64,000 bases of DNA from Mesorhabditis belari (GCA_958450365.1 CAUEEP010000759.1:1250001-1314000); one strand, 5' to 3'; shown: positions 31,801-45,057, numbered from the stretch's first letter. Translations and numbers: made by a program. The notes: a model not told the origin generated them from the letters alone.

Positions 31801-34800
31801 AGTGATTTTTCGGGTGGCCGTATTACAAAGCAAAACTCGTCCATTTCGGAGGTACTCTTTCGTATATTATTTTTAGAACATTAAAGCTTTTAGTATGACA
31901 TCAGCTCAGCTTCTACGACTAGTGCCCGATCCTCGCAATTCAACTATGGTCCTTGGAGCGGTGGTCAAAGGAAATCCAAGGTACGCCCATCCGCCAAAGA
32001 GTCGCCAAAATGTCAATGTGATGAGTGTGAGAACGCGAGGTACATTCTTAGTTTAAGATTCATTTACTTCAACTTTAGGGCTATTCTCGCTAAGTGCAAC
32101 AAGAAACACTTGCAGCCGACTAATGTCGACACGTCTGCCGAGAAAAAGGCGCTCAAACTCGAATTGGAGGTAAACTCTGACTCAGTTGTTGAATAAAATT
32201 GTTTTTCTTTAGAGCAGTCGTGATGCCTTCAGTCCAGCGTCTTCGATTGTCATCAGGCCTCCGCAAGATAACTCGCTCAACGGACAAAAGGATTTTGAAA
32301 CCGATAGTTGAATAAACATTCGTGTTGTCAATTCTTTTCAAAACCAACTGTAGCAACTAACTTACCGAGAAAGTTCTTCAACACGCGGTCCTTTTTCGTC
32401 TTCAATGTAGTCTCGATTGCTCTTACTTTCGATACTCTGAAATAATCATAATAAAAGTTGCGTTTATACAATACCTTCTTAAACTTCCACCACTCATGAA
32501 AAGAATACCATAGAGCTGAATCGGAAAACCCATGGCTCTTCATAATTCGGCTCATCCATCCAATTTTCGTGTACACAATACCCCGATCCGTGGTTTTTCG
32601 ATTTTGCTTATCTAGGTGGTGATCAATCGAAATAAATGAGTGATTTTGACTAACCATAAAGTGGTTGAAGTAGTAACTTGACTAAACATTTTGTGTCAAG
32701 TTTCGAGAAATCCTTATATCCGAGTCGCTCACACCGAAACAGGAGTGTTAGTCGAGCTGACAGATCATCACAACTAAATGAAAGAATGTGTCCGCTTATC
32801 TGAAACGGCACAAACCTAGCAAGAAGAGGTAAAATCAGATGCGGACGTGTCCTTTCCAAATCCACAAAGTCGATCAAACTGGAAAAGTATTCGAACCTAA
32901 AAGTTTCGTTTAAATTTTGTTGGACAAACCAGGCCAAACCTTGTTTCCAATGAGAATTCCTTGAACGTTAAAACATTCTTCAGAAGCTCATCGTAGATAA
33001 ACTTTCTAAAGTAATATATAGAGGAAAACAGCATTGAATAAGAACTTACGAAATGCTCGGGTAAGATTTCAAGACAACCATCGCACGATTCGCCACTTCT
33101 TTCACTTTGGGGATGGGAGACTAAAAATTTCAAAAACCATAAAAGGTCCAAAAGATTCTTTATCAAAACTTACATGGTTTTTGATAAGTTGTCGGCAGAG
33201 TCTTGTTTGGATCTGGTCGACAAGCACTAAAATTGAATTTACATCAAAAATTTTAAAAATTATGGTACCCAATTTTTGCTGTTTATGAATGAAGTCTTTG
33301 ACTTTCGTAGAATCCTCCAAGAGTGTGAGCGCTATGTAGTAATGCCCATGTGCCAAGTGACGTTCAATCTGGGAACACTTAAATTAATTACCACAAATCA
33401 AAGGAAAACCTCTCGAATCAACAGCTTGAAAAAACCCCATTGATGGCTCACTCTGCTCAAAATCTGAACGGGTGTTTAGAAAGAAAAACAATTCAAATTA
33501 CCTGTTCGATTAAAGGCATCGTTTCTAAACCGTCTTTTGTGCGACTTTTTTCTGTTAGTAGCCATAAAATGTCAAAAACGCTTCCATTGCTAAGGGTAAG
33601 TTTCTTTTCGTCGTCAACGGCAATCCGCAGAATCTAAAAATTAAAGGATTGTAGCAACAAGACACTAATTTTTACAAAAATAATAAATACTAGCCTTTCT
33701 CAATTGATCGAGATCGTTTCTTGCGGCAGCTGCTTTAGCAAGAGCTTCAAGCGCCAGTATTTGCCCCTCGGAACCATGTCGGTCTTTTGTTTGCTAAAGC
33801 ACAGCAGTTATTTGATTTTTGTGAAAAATGACTTGATATAAAGAATCGGCTTTCTTCTCGTAGCCATGTACAGCAAAACCGTAGATGATCGCAGAATTAC
33901 ACTGAGCATCCAAAATGAGACCTCTTTTCGCCATTTCATAAGTCTGAAAAATTCATTTTAATTTAATCCAACTCAAACAGCAATAAGCTTATATAAAAAT
34001 ACCAAGTTCCTTGATGCATCTACTTTTCCTTGCAGCGCAAGTTGTTCAAGAAACAAGCGGAAGCTTTCTTGATCCAACGACAAACCCTTTGTGACTTCGG
34101 CATCCTAAAACATGAATCGAATCACGATTTTAGACTATACATTTAAGTCTTACTGTAACTTACATGTAATTGCTTATTAACGTCAAATTCGACGTCATTT
34201 TCCATCAAAACACGAAGATATACATTGAAAGCTAACACCGACCACGAGATCTCTGAACACCGTTTAGCAATAAATATGAAATGATCATCTTACCGTTTAT
34301 CTGTAGCTGGCCAATAATCCTATTCAAAATGATTTGTCGGTTATCCTTGTGCACATTTGACATGGCCCTCCCGCAAGCTAAAAACAACGTCGGCAGCCAT
34401 CTTTCGTGATTGTTGCGTAGTGTAAAAAGAAGTTGCTCTAAATTTTATGCTCTACAGAACTATTTATCTTTCTATTTAATTTAACTAGGTACCCACAATA
34501 CTTACCATTCCCGTCCTCTAACGGTTTCAAAATATTGCAGAAGACGGCTTCGCCCGAAACACGGAAATTTTGTCGCAGATGTTGTTCGATCGTCGAAAGT
34601 TCCACCTCCGGAGAACTCACCTAAAACAGAGATTGAGCAAAGTCTCTTTAGGGCAAAGCCTACTAAACTGTAACTTACTTTTTCTGGACGTTTAACGGTC
34701 CCTTTGATGCCAACAAAGTGCCCAATGTTGATCAATTTGGCGTCTTGGTCTGATAAAATCGGCACGGCTGCGGTCCGTTTGATGATGGGATAGAATCGAC

Positions 34801-34970
34801 GGGAGGTTACGCTAAAAGCTGTCAATAACGATGTTTGCTAGATAAAATCTTGCTAGTAAACGAAATTTTTTTTACCTTTGACTAGTCGAGGGTAGCACGC
34901 CATGGAGTGATTGTCGATTTGTCAAGATCCGGCGAGCGTTTCGAATTCCATCTCTTGATAAAGCGAGCAT
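28843..34970 (-). CDS. LRPPRC-like pentatricopeptide (PPR) protein, mitochondrial
   Basis: A minus-strand gene of more than 20 short exons. The start MLALSRDGIRNARRILTNRQ and the next exon (VTSRRFYPIIKR) are rich in Arg and Ser and almost free of acid, as in mitochondrial presequences. Helical repeats follow, for example AKRGLILDAQCNSAIIYGF and HLAHGHYYIALTLLED, matching the two-helix PPR pattern. The C-terminus is acidic (LSLSEEDEIVKSS...SPPST). Long alpha-helical PPR proteins of this build in animals are LRPPRC (Drosophila Bsf, C. elegans mma-1), which stabilises mitochondrial mRNAs, so this is the best match, though individual repeats are diverged. One intron (30880-32365) houses a complete gene on the other strand. 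The start was chosen because it follows a TTTCAG acceptor and begins the presequence. Confidence 0.65.
30966..32311 (+). CDS. Nested single-pass membrane protein with two CxCxxC motifs
   Basis: A complete gene inside an intron of the minus-strand PPR gene. Exons: 30966-31115, 31146-31254, 31329-31437, 31478-31759, 31803-31851, 31894-32039, 32079-32169, 32213-32311, all in phase. The N-terminus is hydrophobic (FFLFLACLAFTGILLSLLA), giving one membrane segment. Then come an acidic stretch (TPEDDFLDG), a long Ser/Thr-rich low-complexity part, and two copies of a short cysteine motif (ECQCSPCMHGNN and KCQCDECENA). The last exon ends FETDS then TGA, with AATAAA overlapping the stop. I do not recognise the family. 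The first intron (31116-31145) would be only 30 nt; without it the frame is closed by TAG, with it membrane segment and body join cleanly. Confidence 0.7.
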
Positions 34971-35470
34971 AAAGCTCCCAGTTTCACTGAAATAAAGATT
35001 ACTGCATCGCAAAAGACCGTGGAAAACGTGAAAAAGACAACAAAAACGGACCAGTTAAGGAGTTAACAACCTTAATGCACTTTTCAAAATAAAAATAGGT
35101 AAGGTGTTCAAATGTTTAGTACGTGTAAATGCACAGTACGGGCATAGAGACGGATAGAGAGCTGCCGTTTTTCTGTGGGCATAAGAGCCGGGTTCTAGGT
35201 ATCGGGCAGCTCTACCATCACCATCAAACGCAGCACACGCTATCGCGTTCTTGGTATGGAAGCTAACCCATTAAAAGAATAAAAGATGAAAAAGAAAGTA
35301 TTAAGTGTATCAGCGGAATATCTTTAAACGAAGCACCCACATAAAAGTTCAAGTAAAAACCATACTCTAGCAATTCCTCTTTTTCCCACGTTGTTGTGTT
35401 GAAAACGTTTGAACCTTGTTTTTCTTTTGTTTAAACTTCAAGAAAATTATGATTTTTTGTTTAGGTGTTG
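34971..35470. promoter_or_regulatory. Shared upstream region of two divergent genes
   Basis: About 500 bases between the start of the minus-strand PPR gene and the start of the plus-strand gene at 35471. It holds no frame. TTTGTTTAG lies seven bases before the + start and TTTCAG just before the - start; either could be a trans-splice acceptor. No core promoter motif can be named. Confidence 0.4.
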
Positions 35471-38400
35471 ATGTTGCCAAGAGATGTATCATCATTCGAT
35501 CATGATCCACCAAAAGATGTTATCGAGGTGCTACCGGCGGTTCGACGATTCTACACGAGAGGAGTAGGTTTTGTTGTTATCTTGCCAATTTATTGGTTTA
35601 CATTTGAATCTTTTCAGTATTCATAGGTTAAAATCAGTAGACTTGCGGCACAACCATCGTTCAATAAGCTTTCATTTAGGAAATAACGCTCGGCGACTAC
35701 AATCGAAACTGGCCGATCATCTTATGCTGCGAGATTTCGAAGAAGATCGGATTGAATCTTGTCTACAAGCAAACGGTCACGTTAACTACGACTGGACCTA
35801 CACGTATTTTTTTACAAAAGGTTAAAACGTTGTCTATTATAGCTGTGGTTACTGTTTGGTTTATGGGAATCAGCTATCGATACATTTGTGGATATCAGCA
35901 GATCAATCCGTAAAAGAACTTTTTGAACTTTAAAACTTGTATTTTAGTACCCTGAGCGAAGAAGAGAATGTTAGAGAAGCTATCGGTGCTTTATACAACA
36001 GACTCTCAGATGTTGGGGCTGTACCCAGTGGGATAGCTAGGTACTGTTTTCTTTTGTTTAGACTTTTGCAAAACGACTTTTTTAGACTTTGTGCCCGATT
36101 CGAGCTTTTGAAACCGGTTGTATTGTTGACATTGCCTTGGTTTCAACATCTTATGATCAAAATAAACGAAAGTAAGAATCAATGACGAATCAAGAATCAA
36201 TGACTCTTCAGCGCTGTATAAAGATCTCATGTTTGACATGCCCACAAGACCCATGAACGAGACTGCGCTTCTAGTGAAAGTGGAGTCGTTAACGGTAAAA
36301 CGAAAAACGATTTCATTATTAACATTTTTCTTTAGAAATACTTGCAAAAGTGGTCAGCACATTATTGGACCAACAAGCTGTGTATGCGATGTCCATCTTA
36401 CGTGCAGATAGTGCGACTATGGGTTGGGTTTTAATTTTAAACTTTACAGATTGATTTTAGGGAGCCGGTGTTCCAAATGTTCGACTGCCCAATGAAAAGT
36501 TTAAAGAGATTTACGTAATTTTGTTGTTTGCTTTTTGAAGTCAACTTTTACTAGGACTGTTCGGGTGTTAGAAGTGGTGTCATTCAATTCCTCGAGGACT
36601 ATCTCGTCGAGGATAGTGATCCGCAAAAGCAGCGCAAAGCACTACAGGTTTGTTAAAAATGGTATTGAGATTTGAAGTTTCAGTTTGAAAAAAATCACAT
36701 TTCTTGTTTCAGAAACGAATCGATTTTCCACCAGACGGTTCACCACATCCGCTATTGCTTGGTGTCCCAGAAGCTTTGACGTCGTATCTGGATGGACTTG
36801 ATGTCTGCATAAGCAAATTGTTCATGTTATATTGATTTTTAGAGCAGGTGCCCCATTCCATTGGCAATTAATGAATTTATCGACTTCTTCAATGGCGGCG
36901 CTGTTTGTTTCTGTTTGATTGTTTTTAGCAAAGATAATTTAGGATAAATCCAAATCGATGGATACACCAATGCCATCGTTGTTACTTGTAAGTTCAATGC
37001 AAAAGGCTGGTTGATTAATCCTTTTAGCAAACAAGCAGAACCACTAATGCCAGCCTTGAATCATTTGTGCAGCAGAAAGACGACACATTGTTTGTGCCAA
37101 TTGACAAACCAAGCGATTTCCAAGTTATTGTGCAAGAGGTACAGGAGTAGCATTGTCGTTTATTATAGAAGCCTTTAGAAACCTGGGCTCAACTTACTCA
37201 TTCAAAATTTGCCCGAAAGAGAGAAGGATCCAAAGGTCACTAGACAAGTGGAAATTGCCACCGTTTCAGAAGTGCTTGCTTTAGTTGGTAAGGGATACGA
37301 AGATAAAATCCAGATAGTTAGTAATTTCAGGAGTCAAAGACGAAGATTTTGATGTTTTGGGACGAGTCCGTCTACCTGCATACACTTCGCTCTACAAACC
37401 CTTGCCATTGCAAGTTCGTCTCAGTATCCACGTTCGCAAGCCAAATCTCGAGGTTATTTGCGTCAATGGGACTCTAAATTGTTTACTTTAGGATTTAAAT
37501 AATGCTTTGAAGCGTCATCCACGTCTAAAAACGCTAGCCGTGAGCTGGTTTACCGAGGAAAACGAGAAGCAAAGAAAAATCACCGAGAAAGGTTCTAGAT
37601 CTCGTCCAGTAGGCTTAAAAATTCTTTTTTTTTTATTGATATTTTATTAGGAAACGACGCGAACAAAAGATCGAAAGCGCAGTCACTCCAGAAGCCGAGA
37701 ACGCAAGCGTTCTCGAGATCGTGAGCGCAAACGTGAAAAAAGCCGGTGATTTGATAAAATGATAGTCCGTTTATCTGTGCATTTTTTTAGAAGTCCCCGA
37801 AGGTCCGATAAGAAGTCGGAACCAAGCATTAGGGACAGTTCTCAGGTATCCTACTTATTATAAGCGTGTGTCTGTCTGTTCGGCTGCTTTAGAAAAAACG
37901 GATAAACCAATCCATCTGAAAGTTTGACATTAAAAACCTGACTTTTTACGTAGTTTCCAAAAATCGAATAATATTTGACACATAATTTGACAGTTTTTCC
38001 TAAAAATCGAAATTAAAGAATACATACTACGGCGTGGCCGAGTGGTAGTGCATCTCGGCGTCCGATCTGCCAAGTTGAGCAACGTTGGGCTCGGTTGGTC
38101 TCAGGTTCGATCCCGGTCCAGTGCAATCTTTTTTTTGCTTTCTTTATTTTTACACTTTTTGAGTAAGAAAGATCACGGGTTCGATTCCTCTAGGGGTGAA
38201 GAAAATAAAATCCGTCTGCACGGAGCCAGAAAAACCCGCGTTTAGGCGGGTTTTTCTGGCTGGTTTAAATAAAGTATTACTTTTGTGCATGATTTTAAAT
38301 CTTTTCAGCCATCTTTGTTTGGGCGAGACTTGAGGGAGGTCTATTCGCGCCGTGTCAAAAATTTTGTGACAAAAGTTGCGGAAACGGCGGACTGTAAACT

Positions 38401-41400
38401 AGTCATCGGTGCCTGTGGGTTTATTAAATGTTTAATACACGAATCTGTTTTAGTTCCGGAAGATCCCATAAGCACGAAAGTAAACGCCAAGTTCACCGAT
38501 ATCCCTTTCATGATGTGTGGAGCCATAGGAAATGCCAGAGATGCCAGGCTTGTTTCAAGAAGTATTGCGAACTCTGATGATTTAGCCAAGCTGAAGATAT
38601 TGCTTTGGCTTCACTGATTGCTCGCCTCGTTGACTTGGGAATGGTTCCCAATCAGCTGGTCGATTTGGTCTCAACGTATGATGTTTGTTATTTAAGCGGC
38701 CCCTTTGCATTGATCTTTTAGGAATGGTGTGCACCCATTTGCAAAGTTTTGGGCCCGTGTATGAATTTTGCAAAAGCCGTTCTCAAGAGCCGTGAGTGTT
38801 ATTCGCTTTTCCCAAAATCTATTCAATTTTAGCGGACTACGCGCCAATTTTAATGGAAATTGCAAACTACGAACAAAATGGGCAACTTTTCATGCCACCA
38901 ACCAGAGTCGACCAAGTAGTTGATAGAGCCAAATTTGTAAAGAGAATGTGTTGTAGATCTACGCTGTCACAAAATTTGTTCAAACTATGAAAGAATTTGG
39001 AGCAAAACACTGGACAATGACGACACTTATAGCGCCTGATGCAGCTTCACAGATTCCTCAGGTTTTTTTAAGCTAGATAAAAATTAATAAGCTTGATAAG
39101 AAAAAGTTTGTCCTTTTTATATCAAGTAGATCCAAATGTATTGTTTAACAGACACATATTGATTGCTTAGATCGCTGATGGGTCATTCAAAGTCGTGGCT
39201 TCTGATTCTCGAGAGGCTCGTGACGAAAGGACCAAAGAAAAGAAGATCAAAGAAAAACAAGAACAGCGTGCGAAGCAAGAAGCAAAGGAGGCAAAGAAAT
39301 CTAAAAGCTATAAAAACAACAAGAAAGAGTAAGCCACGGACTCGAATATTGGATATTTTTTATTTAAGGGAACGATCGAGGAGCCCAGGTAGAGTCAAAG
39401 CGCGTGGCAAATCACCAGAAGCTCCAAAGAGGTACGCAATTATTGTTGATCAATAATTTATTTATTTCAATTTATCTAGCGAGACACAAGTTCCAATGGA
39501 TATTGAGAAGGAGGCACTGTTTGTCGATTTGGTCTCTGATGACGAAGAAGAGAGCAGCGACAAAGATGTATTATTGTTTTGCCCACCGTTGTAAGGTTTT
39601 TTTTTCTTATCAGGATCCGGAAGAGACGATCAAGCGTCTTGCGAGAGAAGAAGCTGAACTAGAGAGAAAGAATCAAGAAATTCAACGACAGCTCGAATTA
39701 TTGGACAAAGGTTTGTAACTTCACTATGGATATCAAACGCAACGATCTACTCACCAAAAAGGAATCAAGGGGTTTGGTTTGGTTTGTTTTAGATTAAATG
39801 CAAAACAAGTCAACTCAACTCATAAGCTAACTCGACGGTAAAAGAATGATTGAATTTAAAAAGGTAAGCCAAGTATAAAACAAACAGTTTCAATAATCAA
39901 CAGCGAGAGAAGAAGCTGAACTCCTGCCTTTCATTATCACTTCGGCTGAACCTCAACGTCGGTCGTGCTTTACAATGAAGGTCTTGCTCTGTTTATGGAA
40001 CTTCTTGATGGCAGCAAAGCCGACGGCACTCTTGAAGACAAAACTTAAATCTTCGCGATCTTCACGATTAAGGCTTCAGCTGTCGATTCACCTCAACTAT
40101 TGTAGCAACCACACTAACTATAAATTAAGCGAAGTGTCCTGATTTTCAACCAAAGAAAACAAACCTCGTATTTAGCCTTCTTAAAGAGCAAAGCTTCGAC
40201 AACATTTTGGAAGACCAACGCTGCTATTGCAATCTTTAGATACCTTGACTCATCAAATCATTAACGAAGAAATGACAGCAAACTCAAAATCATGAAATGT
40301 TAGGCTGAACTAGAGCAACGTTTATGGAATTTATTGGCATTCGATTGGACAACGTTTATGGCATTGGACCAAACCTTTAATCATAAACTCTTCATTTAGA
40401 CTGGGTATTCCCGATGGTGTCAAAGGACTGTCATGCAATCGCATTTAAGAGAACTTATTTTAGAACAACCGAATATAAAAACCCTTTAGTATAACTGTTT
40501 GATTCCAGGATTGTTAAAAACGGAAGATGCATGGGCCCTATTGAGCTCGTTGAACAAAGATGTGGAGAAAGAGAAGAGTAGCAAGAAGCTTGAACGAGAG
40601 ATGGTAGAGAAAAAGACGAGTCGAAAGAGTCCACGATCGGGCAGTCCATGGGATGAACGGAAGCGTAGCGTGAAAACAAATGACAATAAAGCAAGCGATC
40701 ATGGAAAACAGTCGAAGTTGGTTTTTGAAGGCTTTAATAACCATTTAGTACTAGAAAATAAATTTAAGAGGCAAGCAGGCTACAACTTTTTTGATTGTCG
40801 ATAGACATCTTTTTATTTATTACCACCCTAAACCTTTTTACTATGAGAAGACATGGTCTTTAAATTTTTTTGTGCTTCTTTTGATTGCATTTTACTTTTA
40901 TGTTTGTTACATTGTTTTGCTTTTATACTTGCTGTTCTGTAAAATAATTTTTAGATATCTCTCAACCCTTAAGATGCGCAGCGAATGAATTAACTAGTAA
41001 AATCTTTTTTAATACGAATAGAATAGTAGAACAGAAACAAATAAGAAACAGATAACTTTTATGTTTTAGGTTTTTAGATTCGATTACAAATATGAAAGGT
41101 TCGGGAACTTCTACACCACAGAAGCTAAAAGTTTTCTTACAAGTTCTGCTAATTACATTTTCAAGCATAAACTATTTAAACTCTTCGCAAATACAATATT
41201 GTCATTTTAAAAGCTGTTGCACATTTTGCGATTAAGGTGTCCTCTATTTTGAGCAGTAAAACTATTAGTAATTTTAGCTTCTCTATCCATTTGTTTTCTC
41301 AAATATTTAAAAAATAAGCATCCATCCCCTTTTCCATACCAAATTCATTTGTAGACTGCTTGTCTTCATTTTTAAATGCAGGATTTGAACAATTTTCTGA

Positions 41401-43087
41401 TTTAGAGAGCGTATTTCTCCTCTTGCCAGTCACTCCAATGATAAATATGCTAAAAACAGGAGTGAGGTGAGCATACCGGGTATATGAATTTTAATTTCCT
41501 TCATAACTTGCAGAAAAGAAAAGCCATTAATCTGAAGTCCGATCATTAAAATTTTGGTTTAGATTTCCATAAAGGCCGCTCAGAAGTCACGATCGGAACT
41601 ACCCGAGGAATCGAGAGTAAAGATGCCGACTACGACCGCTGTTGTGACCACTACGACTGCAGTATATTCGAATCCGATCACTACTTCGGCTGCATCATTC
41701 AACCAACCAATCATTCCGATAAATTCCTTCAATGTGCAATCGTCTCCGAACAACATTCAACCATCCACGGCTACGATTATGACTTTTCCTCCTTCGAACA
41801 TCTCACAACCACCACCGGCGCTTCCGAAGATGCCAGTTACTACTTATGTACCACCTGTGAATTTGAATGCACAACCTCAACTACAAGCTCCGACCGTCGA
41901 AAGTAACGAAGAATTGAGGAAACAAGCCGAGCTTCTCGAAGAACAACTGCGTTTGTTGCAAAGATTGAAGGCGTTGACGAAACAAATTGATGATGGTGGA
42001 TTCTCGGCACCGATGGTTGTTGCACCGACACCGACTCCCGATATGCGTGGACCGCCGCCGATGCAGCGAATTACGCCAGCAGCAAATTGGCCAAACCAAT
42101 CATACGTCTCGCCTGAATCTCGCCTGAAGCCACCGATTATTGCACAACCTGTGGATCCGTTGGGAGCCCGACGTTTTCAAATATTTCCGCCACAGCTCCC
42201 ATCTTTCGTTCCCGATTGGTTGGTTGAGACTTTTATTTAAATTTCCAGTCCAACGCTTCCTGGTGGCGGTTTTTTTCAAGTTAACCATAACATTAACTTT
42301 AGGTGTATTGACTTTCTTAACGAGGCCGAGAAAATCACACCGTTCTACTTGCAAAAAATTTGCAGTGCGGTTCAGGATCAAGGAGAAATCCGCCAACTAC
42401 TATTAGAGCCTAGGGTTGGTTTTATTCTTATTTGCATGTAATGCTTTCTTTAGTTCTGTCGTGAACACGACCCAGCTATTCGTCCATGCGCCTTTCATTG
42501 CCATGTCGGACTTAATCATAAGACCGTTGACTGTATCGTACAACTCCCATGGTCTCGCCGTATTCGACTTGCCGAATTAAATGGAATATGTTTGGATAAG
42601 AAGGTTTGTTTAGGCGATAGTAATACTATTAATTTTTTAAAGCTAACTTAGCTGCAATACTATTTTTAAAGCTAGATAGAATATTATTAGTCAACTGCGT
42701 GAAATCCATGACTTTGTGCTAAAACTTTTGTTCAGATATGCATCATGCCGCATCGTGGTGAATGCCCGTTACGCTCTCAACAATGCCAGGTAAATTGTTT
42801 TGACAAAGGTGCTTATGTAGATTAATAAGTTATTTAAGTTATGTCAATTCATCGGCCGAACTTATTACTTAAATTTAAATAGTTTACGGTTAACTTCTTA
42901 GCTAAACATTAGTAATACTTTCTTTTAGTTTTGCGGCGATCTTCACTTCCTGGCTTGGTGCAGGAAGCAGGCACAGATGCGAAATTTGTACGACGTAGCT
43001 GACGAGCAGCAAGTGATCTCTCAAAATCCGGTAGCTTCAATGGGAACAGGAAGTCTTCCCAACACCACATTTTCCTATGGTATGTAA
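35471..43087 (+). CDS. Large nuclear-type protein with RS-rich, coiled-coil and zinc-knuckle-like segments
   Basis: A multi-exon gene (more than 25 exons, e.g. 35471-35563, 35680-35909, 35948-36040, 36086-36171, 36212-36294, 36336-36401, 36461-36514, 36555-36647, 36713-36802, 36843-36902, 36943-36987, 37028-37138, 37179-37287, 37331-37452, 37492-37608, 37651-37745, 37791-37845, then from 38309). Segments in order: a hydrophobic stretch (LSIIAVVTVWFMG); LLIQNLPEREKD...VRKPNLEDLNNALK, which resembles the RNA-binding fold of LINE ORF1-type proteins; an RS/RD-rich block (RKRSHSRSRERKR); a helical region (QAEDIALASLIARLVD); Lys/Glu coiled coil (EETIKRLAREEAELERKN); a Thr/Pro-rich linker with EELRKQAELLEEQLRLLQRL (41.6-42.2 kb); and a Cys/His region (FCREHDPAIRPCAFHCH, CQFCGDLHFLAWC) like BEL/Pao-type zinc knuckles. 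RNA binding is inferred, the family is not recognised. The hydrophobic 5' part, up to about 36.4 kb, could be a separate gene. AATAAA follows at 43225. Confidence 0.5.
38037..38261 (+). other. tRNA-like segments and terminator-like hairpin inside an intron
   Basis: The intron 37846-38308 holds a Leu/Ser-type tRNA look-alike (A-box TGGCCGAGTGGTAGTGC, B-box GGTTCGATCCC, about 38037-38120), then a second T-arm-like piece (ACGGGTTCGATTCCTCTAG, 38174-38192), then a perfect 16-bp hairpin with a U-rich arm (AGCCAGAAAAACCCGC / complement, 38224-38261). The tRNA arms do not pair well, so no working tRNA is claimed. The order tRNA end then GC-stem terminator is bacterial in style. Confidence 0.45.
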
Positions 43088-43874
43088 ATATTTGTAACTT
43101 TTTCGTACATTCCACTTAATTTTATACGTTTGTAGTTTTTATTGAATAATGTTTTATCCTATTTTGTACGTTCATAATTTTTAATACATAATGTTCTATT
43201 CGATTTTGTACATTCATATTTTTTAATAAATAAATTTTATTACAAGTGCTATATGCTATATCGATTTTGTTGTTGCAAAAGGCATATACCTACTTAAAAC
43301 ATTTTCTTTTCCTACAAGAAACTTTCTAATCAGGGAAATAACGGAGCTGATGATTTTAACAGCAACCAATCCAATAGTAATTTCTTTGACTTTTAAAATT
43401 TGGTACCTCATAGTCAGACGTCTGTAGTTTTTGAATTTCCGCCTTTTTGTTTTGCCTTTTGGCGGCGGGCCAAGAATTCGGGGAGTAACATAATAGATTT
43501 TGTAACTAAAGCTTCTATTGATTTTCTTTGTTAAAGGTTCGTTAAACTTTATATTTCAAGGACACGACTCTTTCTGGCAAATTCCAAACATTTATTTTGA
43601 ACGATCATGGCTCTTTTTAAAAAAAACCTCAACAAAATTTTTGAAAAGCCTGTCTTGTTCTTGTTATAAAGTTATCAAAAGTCTTCGCAAGTTCAGGAGA
43701 ATTGAATGTCTAATTCTGACTGTATGTACCAATTAGAATGTTGAATTAATCATCTTCGTGAGAGCCTATTGAAGAGTTTTTTGTCTACAACACGAAGATA
43801 TCCCATGATGCTACTTTCTTTGTCATTTTGCGCTTTCTATTCTGTTGCACAATATTATTTTATTTTTGATTTAG

Positions 43875-43925
43875 TTGAAGCGTGGTCGGTGTACGACACT
43901 GATGCAAAATGGCTTTCAACACAGG
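43875..43925 (+). other. Probable 5' exon of RBM25
   Basis: After the acceptor TTTGATTTAG an ATG at 43909 opens MAFNTGYMPRTGM and the exon stops at a perfect donor GA|GTAAGT. RBM25 proteins begin with a short Met/Pro stretch of this kind. The phase does not fit directly onto the exon at 45058, so a small exon may be missing. An alternative reading joins this exon to the preceding gene (TATG|GTATGT at 43079), giving VEAWSVYDTDAKWLS and a stop. I prefer the RBM25 reading because AATAAA signals at 43.22 kb separate the genes. Confidence 0.45.
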
Positions 43926-45057
43926 GTACATGCCACGAACGGGAATGAGTAAGTTTAATCGTTTTTGTCATTATCGATGGGTCTTGAATATCCAAGTTAG
44001 ACCAAGATCTTTGATCTATGATTATTAATGAGCATCAATAACATGCTCGTAAAGATTGAATTTGTTAAAATAGTATAGGTTTATGCTACAACATTAGCAA
44101 AAGCTAATCTTCCGTTGCCTTAAAATATTCGATAAAACTATTAAATATAGCTTTGAATCAAAGCGAAAATGCGAAGTAGAGGTGGAGCATAATTTCCTAA
44201 AATCCTTTTTCATACGACCCACTTTTTATAGCCATTTGCCGCTATCATCTAAAAAAATAGTTTCTTGTATTAATTGTAGCATTTATAAAAGGTTCTCCTA
44301 CCCTCAATCCATTTCCCATGTGGTCTAAAATTTTCCCACTTTCGAATTTTATCTTCATTCGACAATCGATGATTCGTAAAAGAGACGTCATGAGCCCCAG
44401 TCGTCCCTCGGGCCGGGACGGGCGGCGAGGAAAGGCTCTCCGCAAAAATCGATACTAAGCTCTCTTCTCCGACATCCCCCACCCTCATGCAGTTGAGGCA
44501 AATCGAGCTTCTTTTTGGGGACCCAGCTTTAGTTTCCACGCTATCTCTTTTCCTCATCCTAGTCATCGTATATTTTAACGATCCAAATTTAACGTCTAAC
44601 TTTTTGAGAGTAAGAAGTAAGAAATAAAAATGTACTAGTTGAAACAAGTCATGGGTGTTAGTTCCGGCATTTTTAGCGTTTGTTTCCCAAACTTACTCCA
44701 AATTGATAGTTCGGCGTGACATTTTTAAGATCACAAAGGAAAATTATTGCATTTTTAGGTAAGCTCTTTTGTTTTTGGATGTTGTCAGCACAAAAATTGT
44801 CATGCTAATTTATTCAAAGCTTCTGTGTCCCTTTTTCATGTCGCTTAGCGATCAATCAATATTTTCATTTCTACCGCCGCTTTTTGTCGTTCAAAATGAC
44901 TAATATCAAAACAAATTACTTTTCCTTTTTCAAACCAAAAAGGCCTCTAAATATTTTTCTATGATTAATTTGCCGAAAATTCCCTCATCGCTTTGTCTAT
45001 TCGATTGTACAACAGGACATTTAGGGAAATCATTTATTGTTCTAAATCAATGTTAAA

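Noticed and set aside
36411..36430. Stop of a separate gene at VRLWVGF then TAA
   Set aside because: Possible, but the downstream exon (36461) has no own start and joins in phase through GTGCAG or GTGCGA donors; kept as one gene with a caveat.
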